From Metarhizium brunneum (Eukaryota > Ascomycota > Sordariomycetes > Hypocreales > Clavicipitaceae): a DNA stretch of 64,000 nucleotides. Under the pieces are notes generated by a model. That model was given only the letters and a program-made list of their open reading frames with translations, did not search any database and was not told where the DNA came from. The translations under genes and the position numbers were made by a program. The DNA lies in contig NC_089423.1 in the NCBI RefSeq assembly GCF_013426205.1, positions 3,658,001-3,722,000 of the forward strand, in the 5' to 3' direction. Of the stretch, positions 24,089 to 36,116 are shown piece by piece; position 1 is the stretch's first letter, and each line of letters starts with the position of its first letter.

Positions 24089-27000
24089 GACTGCCACTTG
24101 TACAGAGCCAACCGGCTACAAAGATGACTCTTGGCTCGTTTGAGAGGAAACTTGTGAATTGAAGGGAACAAAGCAACCGAAGGAGTAGCAGCGCGGCCTC
24201 TTCCTTTTCATGTCAAAAGTCCTGGGCTATTGCCAAATAGGACCGTCTTGTGTTGGCTGCCCTGCTTGGCATTCAGTTCACCGTGAACCAACTATAAAAT
24301 ATCCACGTCCTTAGCTTTTGGCAGGTTTTGGGGGTAAACAAGAAGGACCTTGGGCTAGCAGCTCCTGGTCCAAGACTCGATCGTGTGGCTGGCAGGGATG
24401 CATTGGGCAAAGGTTCAACAGCAGGACGAGGGCTTCCTGTATCCACCCCCAGATCTGCACGTCCAGATTCTCTTGTATCTATGCGGTCATGAGACTGGGT
24501 CTCGTCTCTAGGTGTTCTGTATGCCAAGCAATATGCCACCAAGATGTGGCATGTGGATGGCCGAGGTGGCGAGCAGCAGACAACCAAGTCTCTTACCAAC
24601 ACATCTTGGTTAGGTTAGGTTAGTTTGGTCCGTCTTTCCGTAATTCTATTTCTCCCCACAGAGATAAACTATCCTTATCGTCGGGGACCAAAGACAAAAT
24701 AAGAAGGTGGACGATTTAGACTTCTGGCTTGCCAGGGAACTAGGCGGTATCAGGGTTGACGTGCGGCTTGATGTATGTCCCCCATTTTGACTTTTCGTCA
24801 CGAGCCGATGCCAATTGACATACTGGGAGAGCTACACATTCAGTACTCTGCGCGGCACTGTCATTGACTCATTGGATATCGGATGCCGGGGCCTGCCATA
24901 TCCTGATCCGGGGCGATAAGTGAATTGTGTTTGCGCTGCGTCGCGCCATGTCCGCTTGGGAATAGAAAACCAGGGTTTTTGAGGCAAAAGATCCTGGTGT
25001 GTCCTCCTCCTTATCCGATAATGTGATAACAGAAAAACAGGCCAAGAGATGGTTGCGCGATTTCTCCTCCAAAGTGGCCTTCCTCATGCGTCTTGATTTG
25101 ATACAACGAGAAGACGGCACAAAAGACATTATGTGTCCCCACACATGTAATCTATGGGCGTGTAGCAGAGCGTGGTCTGGCCCCGACCAATAATTAACCG
25201 ACTGTTAGTCAGTTACGAGACATCATGTTGCCTCGCATATTCGGAATCGTCATACCACCACCCACCAAGACTCGTAACTTTTGGGTGGCGCGCTCTTCGC
25301 GGTTGAGCCTCTTCCGATAGAATCGGCTCTGACAGAGATAATATTCAAGGACACCAAACAGCAGCAGTCTATTTCGGGGGCGTGTAAGCGTGAGGATTTT
25401 GTTCTCTTTGTCACACTGACGGTAAAATCCAGGGCATCGCAGAGCCTGCATCAAAGGATCTTTTGTTGGCCTCAAGCGGCATGTCGTGTGTCGCACAATC
25501 CTTGACCAAGGAAGGCCCAGGACTCGTTATCGCAACTCGCAGGCGTGCGTCGTGGCAGAGCCAAGATCTTGGCTGAAGCTAATGTCGCGAACGTCACGCC
25601 TGAGCGGCGACGAGGTTGATGCATCTGGCAGCGTGAGGGGTCGAACGGACCGAAACGGTCTGGCGGAAAGGGGGCCTATCATTGAAGAGACATGGAATGA
25701 TTTCGTTGTTGCAGTGGCAGAGCTGCCCATAAGCGGTCGCCAGGAAGGGCTTTGGCATTGACATGGAGCACTTGAGGGGGGAACAGAGTTGACGATCCAG
25801 TCACAACTGCCGAGCAGGGGTGCTCCCTACAGCGGCTAGAAGGCGGTACGGAGTACAAACCCACTGTATACTCCATACTCGGGTACCGCCGTATCGCCGC
25901 CAAAATCTCAAATCATTCAATGTTCCTCCAGATGTCATCCTCCTCCTCCTCGCTCTTGCGCCTCGACACAGTCCAGTCCACAACCAGCATGCTCCCATGC
26001 TCCCATGCTCCCACGCAACCAGCAAAGCGCACCAAGAGTCTTGGGGGCTGAGTTCTACGGGCGTTCTGGGCTGACATCTGGTTTCCGAACTCGGCAGGTC
26101 AATCTGTTTCCCGCGTGGCTGATGTGGGAAAATAAGCTCATTTGGATCCCTGCGACGTGACCACCAAAACAACCCCAAGATGCAAACCAATGGCCACCCC
26201 AGGACAAACCTAAACAAGGCTGCAGACAAGCCGTGCCTTGGCCGTTTGCGCTGCACAGCCCATCCGGAGGGGCAACTTGGCCTCCTTACTGGTGCGTGGC
26301 GACAGAAGAACAATCTACACCATTATGGACAGTAGTGGTATATTCGGCAATGCGCAGCTTACCTTCCCCGTATCTAGGCGAATAAACACTGGCCATGCTG
26401 CCATTGTCATGCCAGGCACTGATGTACTCCCAGCGACATCCGATACACCAACTCCAGGCCAAGAAGCAATCTGCATCTCCATCTCCTCACCCTCGCCTAG
26501 CAAAGTCAAGTCCCCGTGTGTCACAAAATCCAGGGCTCAATACTCCGTACCAAAACAGTCAACATACTAAGTACTTAAGTAGGGTGACATGTCAGCTCAG
26601 CTCAAGGCTCCTTCCTGCAGCCACTCGGGCGTGCAACTTGGCGTTCCATCCTCATCTCAGAACCATCACCACCAAATATCAGCATCCAGCTCCAAGAGAG
26701 GAAATAGTCGCCCCAGACCAACGGCGGAACTTTTGCAAGTGTGTTCCGGGATGCTGGCTCTGCCGTCGCAGAGTCTCGCAGTCGCTGGGCATCCGAGGCG
26801 GTAGACCGGAAGCACTTCTCTTATCGCGGAACCGGGTTTGGCAAAAGAGGCAGCTCCCCAGGCTGCAGCCCTCAGCCAAGATCTGCCAAGACAACCCCAT
26901 AAGTGGTCGAGGCCTCACTACTACCATGATACATATAACAATGTCGTTTTCTCCTGTCCAATATTAGAACATGGTGTTGGGGCGCATCGGCAAGCACCCT

Positions 27001-28593
27001 GCTTCATGGTTCGTAGTCTGGGGAGCGAGCCGTCGCTACAGATCTCTCACAACTGTCATAATGTATCTCCGCTACCCCAGATTTGGGATATGAACTGAAG
27101 AATCATCAGGCCTTGGTTGTTCGTGCAGCTCTCGTCGCACCTCACCACATGCTTCAAGCTTATCTCACTAGTGCTACCATGTCGCGTGGTTTTGAGCACA
27201 ATACAAGCGTGCAGCTTCTGATGCCACAGTAGGCTTCAGCCATTCGGCGCTTGCCGGCTCTGGATACCCGACATGCCTCCTTCTTGTTTGATCCTGCAGA
27301 GGATATCCGTCGTGTGGTTTTGCACCGTGGTTGTTCTCGAATGAGGATTTCGCCCTCTCCGAGAACCATATTCGGATCCTAGGTGTTGAGATGTGAGAGG
27401 CGTGGGTGGCCAGGATGACGCCCGAGCATGTGCTGGGAGTTACGTAAATATATAAGAGCGGATACAATCGGTCTTGTCTTCATTGCAAGCTCGTCCAGAG
27501 TGAAAATCGTGAATTGCAGAACAACATGTTATCGAGTCAGAGTGTACGCAGATGAGGCGCGTATGTCCTTACCTAGCAGTCTCTAAACTGTGAGCATACA
27601 AAATGAAACCATTCCATAGCGAGACCAGCACGTAATAGTCATTTACAAGCAACGTGTAATATGAAGAAGCTCGGACAGATTCCTCAATCGCTGAACCTTT
27701 TCTCATCGAGGCAGCGAAATCTGACCAACTCGCTCAACCCAGCTGGCTAGTATTCCGAAGCAGGCACTCCAACATGCACCCCGACCAAAGACGGCACCGA
27801 CTTTCAAAAAGCCCATGCATGTAGCTTACTAGTGCTTTACTTTCTTAGCGATGGAAGACAACAGGCAGTGCAAGAGCTCGACGAGGTCCGCGTGACCGAC
27901 TCGAGCCAACGCATTCGTTCGGGCTTCTTCATCTTTCACTAGAGAGTAGAATGGTGGTGTTTTCAAGCCTTGCCAAAGAGAAATAGCATGTGCTGCTAAG
28001 ACGAGCTAGAGTAGCTTCCAAGCCCAGCGTTTGTTTGTCATAATGTCTCAAAACGCACAGCAGATGATGCGCCCTCCCATCGTCCGTGTGCATGAACTGG
28101 GAGGAAATACTGCCTCAGAGACAGGACTCGGTGCTCCGACAAACTGACGCGCTGTTCACGGCTGCCCGTTGTATGATGAGCTCTACATGTCCAACGACAT
28201 GTTGACATGCTTGTCTCTATGACACGGCACGCAAATACCCGCCCGACCACTGACGTCGCTTCCCAAGATGACAAAGTATGCGGCAGCCCAAGGTCGAACA
28301 TAACTACATGTATCAATATGGCATGGCACAATTCTCAGCAAGAGCCAGATGCCTAAGGACCACGATACGCAAACCCAAGTTTGATGTACGTTTCTTGTTT
28401 CTCACCACGTTACTCGGTACAATTTGTCCATCTCACGAAGCAATAAACAGCATCATGCCAACCATAAACTCGATACGTTACAATTAAGGCCGTTACCAAG
28501 ATATTTCGTCGATTCCACACCTCGTACTTCGCAGCGAATCATTTATTCTAATTTTCCCTTCATGAGCCTATTCCAAAATGTTGGTCAAACAAC
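24089..28593. other. Gene-free block (4.5 kb)
   Basis: No supported gene on either strand. It includes the OPT promoter, a TTAGG-like run (24606-24624), a short tandem CATGCTCC repeat near 25988-26010, and two GTACGGAGTA motifs (25846-25856, and in reverse at 26541-26550). The first of these sits in an imperfect hairpin. The right end is the 3' flank of the homogentisate dioxygenase gene. Confidence 0.55.
25842..25890. repeat. Imperfect inverted repeat containing the GTACGGAGTA motif
   Basis: The left arm GGCGGTACGGAGTA (25842-25855) pairs with the right arm TACTCGGGTACCGCC (25876-25890). The outer eight bases match exactly, and the loop is about 20 bp. It may be a small hairpin element or a MITE remnant. 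Confidence 0.6.
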
Positions 28594-30185
28594 TCATTCT
28601 GCCAGGTGGCTATTCGCGACCGCACCCTCGGGGAGCTTGAAATGCGTCACCACGCCACCCCAGCTCTCCTCGCTATATCCCTCCTGGACCTTCTTGCACG
28701 TCCGCAAACCCCACTCCGTCACCCCGACCATGAGGCAGCTCTCAAACATGAAGGCGCAGCTGCCCGTTCCAACCTTGACAGGCTGGAGCTTGGCGGCACG
28801 GGCGCCCTCGTGACTGTCCGCGTCGGGGCCGTGGCCGCTCATGACATTGTGCAGCGACGCGCCGCCAGGAACGAAGCCGCCGGCGCCGGCCTTCTTGGCG
28901 TCGTACGCGCCGCGGATGAGGCCCATGAACTCACTCATCGTGTTGCGGTGGTACCACGGCGGGCGGAAGGTGTCCTCGCCCACGAGCCAGCGCGGCGGGA
29001 AGATGACAAAGTCGGCGACGGCGGTTCCGGCCACCGGAGTCAGCGCCGAGAGCACGGTGAAGATGGACGGGTCTGGATGGTCAAAGGAGATGGTGCCGAT
29101 GGCGTTGAAGCGGCCAAGGTCGTACTTGTACGGGTAGTAGTTGCCTTGCCAGGCGACCACGTCAAACGGCGTGTGGGCCTGCGTCGTCTGGAAGAGCGTG
29201 TTGTTGAACTTGACCGTCACGAGGTACTTGTTTGGGCCCTCGTGGGCCGTCGCGCCAAAGTCCTCGCTGAAGCTGGCAACGGGAGCCACGAAGTCTCGCG
29301 CGTTGGCGAGGCCGTTGGAGCCGATGGGACCAAGCTCTGGAAGACTGAAGTGGCCTTCGTACAGCTCCAGGGCGTATCCGCGGGCTGGGCCCGAGGCGAG
29401 GCGGACGTTGTACTTGACGCCGCGGGGGATCACGGCAATCTCCATCTGCCGGACGAGCAGCCACCCGAGCTCGGTGCGGATATCGAGATCCCCCTCCTGG
29501 GGAACAATCAACAGGTCGCCGTCGGCCGAGTAAAAGGCTGATTTTTCATCCATGTCCTTGCCCGCGGCGTACACATACATGCCAAGGCCCTGCTTCTGAG
29601 TAGGGTCGCCGGCGCCGGCCACAAGCTTCAGACCCGAGACGAAATCATGATCCTTGGACTCGTCGTGGCTGAAGGGATCCCACCGCAGCTGGTTAGGGAT
29701 GTAGTGCATCTTGGAGCTTTCCCTGACGACGAGCTCCGGGGCAGTGCCCTCGGGAGAAGGCTGGTACGGCGGGTGAGCGCATGACGGCAGAATGCGATAC
29801 AGCCACGTTTGTTTGTTTTCGTGTCTAGGTGCTGTGAAGGCTGTGCCGGAGAGCTTCTCCGTATAGAGACCGAACGGGGGCGCCTGGGGAGAGTTGTGGC
29901 CAATTGGCAAAGCGCCTTTGATCGCCTCTGATCTGTCAAAAGAAAATCATGGCTTGTCAGCACGTCTGATGTCCATCTTGCGACACGCTCGCCAATTTCA
30001 CAAGTACTAGGTGTATGCCAAGTGCGTACACCGCAATTGGCAAACTCTCGACAGGCTCCATGTAACTGGGGGAGAAAAAAAACAGAGGCGCAAAGTCTAA
30101 CAGAGAGGGGGACTCACTCAAAGTGGCAGTTGAAGCCGCTTTGATAACGGTACTTCTCTTTTGTTTCAAACTCGGTGATTGGCAT
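28594..30185 (-). CDS. hmgA: Homogentisate 1,2-dioxygenase
   Basis: Opens the ring of homogentisate to maleylacetoacetate in phenylalanine/tyrosine breakdown, an Fe(II) enzyme of the cupin superfamily. Two exons (30185-30118, 29932-28594) give 468 aa, the expected length. The first exon codes [23 protein letters not shown], including the conserved YQSGF. The iron ligands are visible as H351 and E357 in [14 protein letters not shown] and H390 in [13 protein letters not shown]384 of the same stretch is the conserved active-site histidine. The name hmgA follows Aspergillus use. In Aspergillus this gene clusters with fumarylacetoacetase and maleylacetoacetate isomerase; neither is present here. 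Loss of this enzyme diverts homogentisate to pyomelanin in many fungi. The first intron is 185 nt, longer than others in the window. Confidence 0.97.
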
Positions 30186-31218
30186 GGTGACTCCTGTTCT
30201 ATGGGATGTGTGTGTAGTCCCGAAAGCGAAAAGAAAAGCTTGTCTCAGGAACACCAGAGATATTATAGCTTTCCTTCACTCTGGGGATGGAAAGCCCCGC
30301 GCTGACCAATTCCGGGCTTCGGCTTCCCCATCATTAACAAAAGGCTAAAGGGACGAAAGTAGCCGCTCTGTCGAACTTTGCTGCGGCATGACGCGAGAGC
30401 TCATGTTGCTCGGAAAGTGCTACGCATCTTTTCCGCCGTGGGGAACGGCAGTACGGCGCTCATCGGCCCGAGAGTAACCGCCAGACCGGAAATTAGTGGG
30501 CGGTTCCGAGTGCATCAAAGCCGATTGACAATGGGGGCCGCGGGGTAGATATTGCGCTAATATCATTGCCCAGCAATTTCTCTCTATCCTGATATCGTAG
30601 CATCTCAGTATCTCGGACTGGCTTTTATCCAAGCTCCCAATAACTTTTCCTTCAAATGCAATCCAATCGCAACAGGAATCCTAGGAGAAATTAAAGACAT
30701 ACTCATCAAAAAGCTGGCAGTATTGGTAAGAGATTAGCCTAGCCACGTCATTGACCATATCGATCAATCTATCCGGTACGATAGCCGTGACGACACATCA
30801 GTTCATGCGTAGAAGTCGCTCCACCGGTGGGGTCTTCATCACGCTTGCAGGGTCGGCAGTGGAACAGAGACGGCGCCATATCGCCCGTCTAATAGCTTCT
30901 TTAGTTTGACGACATCTCACTTTGCACACGGGCTATTTCCCAGAGATAATGGCGACCACGATATGAGGTGCAAGAATTAACAGTTTCCGGTTGATCCGAA
31001 AGCTAGAATCGTCGGGGCCGTAGCCGCCGCAAAATACCTAAGTATGAGTCGGAGAATGGAACAAAGCGCGATGCATCCTGCAATCGCTTGTACATGACCC
31101 AGCCAAGAATACCTAATCGCAATATCCCGGGCGCCCGACTCGCAACGAAAACAGCGAAGCCAAACAAAAGAAAGTTGATGGAACTATTGGAACAGATATC
31201 AGGGTTGTGGTAAGGAGC
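30186..31218. other. Intergenic region
   Basis: It contains the promoter of the homogentisate dioxygenase gene and the 3' flank of the next minus-strand gene. No gene, tRNA or repeat was noticed. Confidence 0.55.
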
Positions 31219-31986
31219 TTACTCGTCGTCCTTCTTGCCCTTTTTCTTCTTGCCGCCGCCATGGCCGCTGGTACCAGCATCCTTCTGGAGGTGCACAACC
31301 AACCGTGTCCATGACTCCTCCTTGTCCCACTCGAAGCCAGCCAGGTATGGGTTGTCAAGCTCATCATCGGCCTAATGGGATCCTAGAATTAATTTTCTAC
31401 TCATCATACATCTGGCGTGCTATTCCTGGGGAGGCACATACCCGCTTTTTGTACGCCTTGTAAATCGCATCCATGGCATCCTTGATCGTAACACCCTTCA
31501 TGTTCCGTGCCGTTACCTCCATTCCTAACGGGAAGTGAAGGTCAATCTTCTTAACCGGCGGTTTCGTCAACATGACTTTCAATACGCTGGAGTCCTCGAC
31601 TGTGGTCGGACTCTTGTTGATTTTCCTGATTGACATGTTAGCTCCAGAAAGGAGTCAATAAACAAGACACGTATTCCAGAATGTCCTGGAATCAAGTGTA
31701 GTATCCAAGCTTACCAGCCCGTCTTTTGCGTCTCAATCGCAATCTTCAGCTCAATACCATCCTTTTCTGGATTGTGACGTCAGTGTCTTGTTATTGCATA
31801 TCGACCAGCAACCCTTGGGAGCAAAGCCACAAGCCATTGGGTACATTGGTAAGACGCCTTACCCAAGTCATTGATGTTCATTACACCAGCTGCGCTGGAG
31901 CTGGCCCTTCTATGGCCCTTCTCCTTCGGCGGTGACGATGACAAGCCCTGGACGGCGGAGTCAACCTTGCTAAGTGGTTCCGTCAT
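31219..31986 (-). CDS. Small conserved fungal protein, DUF6699-like
   Basis: Four exons (31986-31863, 31766-31715, 31625-31442, 31371-31219) give 170 aa. A Ser-rich N-terminus of about 40 residues precedes a compact domain running from about residue 42 to 150. The domain includes VTARNMKGVTIKDAMDAIY and then a segment with NPYLAGFEWDKEESWTRLVVH. This arrangement resembles DUF6699, found in many fungal proteins of unknown function. The C-terminus is a lysine-rich tail (GGGKKKKGKKDDE) that could bind nucleic acid or act as a nuclear localisation signal. The frame closes across all three introns. No biochemical role can be assigned; neighbours give no hint. Confidence 0.72.
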
Positions 31987-34900
31987 ATTGGTGATTGTGT
32001 GAGTGTGCTGTTCAGTGAGCTGAAACGGCCAACAAGGTCGTGCGGGTAGCTTGAGCTGAGCTTGAGTCAGCTATAGTCCAATGGCGTCGAAAAGTGGATG
32101 GTGATGCTTGCGAGAGCTGGTATCCTAGCATAAGACGAACCTTTGATGAAAGTAAGTGGTTTGTAGGCGAAGAGTGTTTAAAGATGAAATGGAATGGAAC
32201 CAAGTGATGATGAAAGGAAGAGAAGAAGAAGGGAGAAAGGGAGGGAAGGAGGGGAAGAAGAGGGGAAATACATAGTAGGACCCTGGCGTATTCTGCGGCC
32301 TGAGGTGCTCAACTTGTTGGAAATGCCCTTACTCTTTCGTCAGACCGGGCGGGGTAACTTGCCATCGAGTGTACGGAGTACTCTCACATCAACACTCCGT
32401 ACAAAGCTACCTACCTTGGTGGTACTCGACGGGACATAGCCTCACCCGATCGCGTGACTGGGAGGAGCTGGGCATGGAAGACGGGCATTGGTACCGACAT
32501 CGAACACTGGAGCACAGAGTCATGCATGGACACTTGATACAGTACGGAGCAGAGGCGCTGCGGCACTGGGACAACACTAAGCACCAGGGACTCGAGCCAA
32601 CACTAGGCGTGGGCGGCTCCGTTGATCAGTCGATGGACTGGGACAGTTGAACCAGACATCGATTGATGGTTCAAAGCCAGGCGTGGGCACTAACAGGGGC
32701 GGTACGACGGAGCTCGGTGAGGGTCCATGTCAGTGGACTCCAGCTCCTTCAGTGGGCGGCTTGGGTGAGTGATGGCCAGGTGCAGCAACCGCACAGTTGA
32801 CAGGACACTGGCTCGAGGCCCCATCTGGCTTAGCGTTGGGTCTGCTGCAGCTATTTGTGTGCGATCATCTGGGGTACAAAATCCGGGGAAGCCTGTCGCT
32901 CGACCCACTGCCAGAGCTGTAGGGGCACTCAGCTAGCTCAGAGACGTGTTGCCTCCCCGACCATGACGACGTGCGAGGGGCTTTCCCAAATAGCTGTCAT
33001 CGAGATGCATCGGTGAAGCTTCAGAAAGGCTGCAAAGGGTGGGAAGTGGGAAGTGGGAAGCTGGCGGTCCTGGACGACAACGGGATGCTTGCAGGGCGTG
33101 GCACGACGGCCGAGGCAAGAGTGTCCAGTCTGGTGGCATGACATGGGCCTTGGGGGGAGCTCAGCGAAACGCGAGACCGACCAGTTGACTGGCCCCATCA
33201 GCCCGAGTTGACCTGCGGCCTCATCAGGGCCTCGATGTCCCCTCTTTGCCATGCACTCACTCCCATCCTGCTGCATCTAATCTCGATCAACTGATGCTCT
33301 CTCCAGCCCATCTCGCCTGTTGCCAGCGCTCCTGGCAGCTTCAGAACATTGTCAGTCAACACTACAAAGCATGCAGCCAGCCTTTGTGTCATTCATCCAG
33401 TGACCTGGGCCTGAGCCGCCGGGCAAGCTGGAAAGTCAATCAGTCCTGTATGGGGCCTATTCATATTCCATGTCGGCGTGGCTTCACCCCTCAGGTCGAT
33501 CACGTTGCCAATTTGCCGGATCCAGGTGTCCGCACAGTGCAGTCATCATCCAGTAGTTGACGCCAACATGGCTGAAACCTTGTCAAGCAATGTGGCCTCG
33601 GACGGACTTGGGCAAAGCTGCATCCATTGGCCCAACATTGACGCCGTCCCCGCGTGGCATGTTGCTACCATGGCATTTCGGCAGTGACCCCTCCAGTCAT
33701 GGGCGGGCAATGCAGCAACCACCTCGCGTGCCTGGCATGCGCCGACATCACTAACTACTCCTCATCCATAGCTTCAATTTCAAGCTTTTGCCTGGGCTCT
33801 CCGCCTAACGTTTCATTGTTTCTCGCCATCGATACCGGCCAATTCGTCGCGAAAACTTGCTCGCGTGCTGTCATGTCACCATGGGATCATACCGGACTCA
33901 CCTTGCCTATGACGAATGCAGCGGTGGATCCCAATGGCACCTGACAGACCGGAAGTGGAACCTGTCGAGACCTCTAGGCGGGAATCGACTCGGAGAATCG
34001 GTTGACCGAACATGCCACCCCAAGGCCCTCCTAGTCATCTGACGGGAATATGAAATTGAGCAGCATGGCCTAGTTTTCCGGTCTTTCCTAATCCCTTATT
34101 TGCATGGGCTATTCAGTCGGCCGACGGAAATGGCACCGGGACTTTGATATCACTATCCGTTCCGCACGCTGTGTACAAGTTACTCGAGTCCATTCTGGTG
34201 AAACCATAACGCCATACTATGCGTCTTGGATTGGGTAAGCTGTTTTGTGGTATGATACTACGATAAAAGGGGAAAATAAAAAGAAAAGAAAAGTATGGTT
34301 ACGAACCAGTCACCCGAGCAAGAGTCCAGCAGCCTCCTTGCATTAAACATGCTGTGTTAATATCGTCCACATCTTTGAGGTAACTCGCAGAAGTGGGGCC
34401 TTCAGTCGATACGATGATACTCGACTCTGCTACCCTACAGCTCTCTTGAGACACGATTTGTCAGTCTTTCTGGTGAGGGACCAGACTCCAATCCACATAA
34501 AAGGAGTGCCAAAGACGATATCGGGTGATTGATTGAATGGCTACGCTTGAAGGAAATCATGTGTTTTTGTGGTTTGCCTGTAAATGGCTTGTGGCACTGG
34601 GATGAATTGTGTTTCGAATCGGAGCATAGCTCTTTTCTGAGCCCAGAGTGGAACGAGATCACTTTAAAAGCTTGACTTCACAACCTCTCACACGAACTTT
34701 GCAGCACCCATAGACAGCGACAACCATCATCAGGTGCGACGATGTTGAACGAAGAAACGCCGCCAACCCGAAGAACATGTCCCCGATGGCAGGCGTTTCA
34801 ACCCTTCTGGCCACGTACTCGGTGGAGGGGGTGCTTCAGGCTCGCGAGTGGCAAACAGACGTCGTGTCGGAAAGATATCGACTCCTAGCCTTTTATATCG

Positions 34901-36080
34901 CTGAGCGTTTGATGTCCAGTATGTCGGAATCTGGCCGAAAGCTTAGTCTGTCATGGTTGCATGAAAAGGGGTAGGGAGAATCTGCTCGAGATAAGCCACG
35001 CGGAGACGGGCAACGCGGCCTTTGGAGCCTCAATGTCAAGATGACGAGTGAGAAGTGCGGCTCAGAGTCATGATGGCCCATAACGGTAGCCGGCAATACG
35101 ATGGATGAGATGAAACGAGCCCTTTGAATAGGATTGGGACGTCCCCTTTATGATATTAAGTTTTTTCTTGGCTTTTTCCTCGTTTGAATTTCGCGATCTC
35201 GAGTCAATCTCTTGACCAGGGACTAGTGGCTGGGCCGCCAGGGGCCACCTTGACAGGGCATTACCGAGGGGGTTGCGTCACGTTTCGTCGAGGTGGCGGG
35301 CTTGAGCAGCGATGACTTGATGACAGTGCTCCGCGTGGAAGAAGATGCCATCTGGACATCTAGGGCTGCAAGGACGAGAACCGCAACGTGCGGACATGGG
35401 CACCAGACGTTTGGGCCCTTCACCAGCCGAAGGCGATGAGATCAATTGATGTTTCACTGTCTCCCTTTGGCGCGGCCTCTTGCGGCGGCAGCCACTCACC
35501 TGTGGCAGCCGACGGTCGCGCTTGCCCACTTTGTCATCGGGACGCGCAATTCACGGGCAGCGCAACGTCAGCCCTGGCGTTGCCTTCAACCCAGAAATGG
35601 ACCAAACCGGGCAAGAGCCAGCGCAAAGACGGCTCTCCGGACCCATCGTCCACTTGCAACGACAAATGGCCGCGACTGGACTGACCAAGACGACGACGCT
35701 TTTCCCCAGTCCGCGTCCTCCTCCGCTGCCCCCATGATGCGGCGAACTCTTTGGTTCCGACAGAAAAGTCTGCTAGCCGCTTCATGCATGACCTTTAATT
35801 ATCCTTCTTCATTGCGCCTGCGACTTGCCTTCATACCCATCCATTTGCCGGCCGAGATTTAACATCTCGACTCTTTCCATTCGTTCCATCCCACTTCGAC
35901 TTCCGCTCCCATCTTTCGACAAACTTCGTCAGCCAATTTTTTTTGCTCCGGGACGCCTGGGGTCCTCTCCATTTTTCTTTGCCCTCCAACATTGAACCCT
36001 GTCTTTGCCAGTCCTCCACTGACTGCGACTCTCCCCCCGAGCGACCGATCGCAAATCCACACCCAATCCCTCCTCCAGTC
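31987..36080. other. Gene-free block (4.1 kb)
   Basis: No supported gene. It holds a purine tract (about 32216-32268), an exact 9-bp inverted repeat of the GTACGGAGT word (32371-32402), a GGGAAGT triplication near 33044-33060, and the pyrimidine-rich leader of the gene starting at 36091. Open frames are small and overlap on both strands. Confidence 0.55.
32371..32402. repeat. Inverted repeat of the GTACGGAGT word
   Basis: GTACGGAGT at 32371-32379 is the exact reverse complement of ACTCCGTAC at 32394-32402, separated by 14 bp. It lies 400 bp upstream of the DUF6699-like gene. It is one of two inverted arrangements of this motif in the window. Confidence 0.8.
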
Positions 36081-36116
36081 ATGATCAGATATGCCACCGC
36101 CGCCTGGCTTACCTGA
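36081..36116 (+). promoter_or_regulatory. Upstream open reading frame overlapping the next start codon
   Basis: ATG at 36081 opens an 11-codon frame (MIRYATAAWLT, stop TGA at 36114-36116) that is out of frame with, and runs over, the main ATG at 36091. If the transcript includes it, scanning ribosomes would meet this ATG first, which would lower translation of the main protein. Confidence 0.5.

Noticed and set aside
28606..29541. Plus-strand open frame (311 codons) opposite homogentisate dioxygenase
   Set aside because: The minus strand encodes a complete dioxygenase with metal ligands; the opposite frame has no motif and an unnatural Val/Arg/Gly composition.
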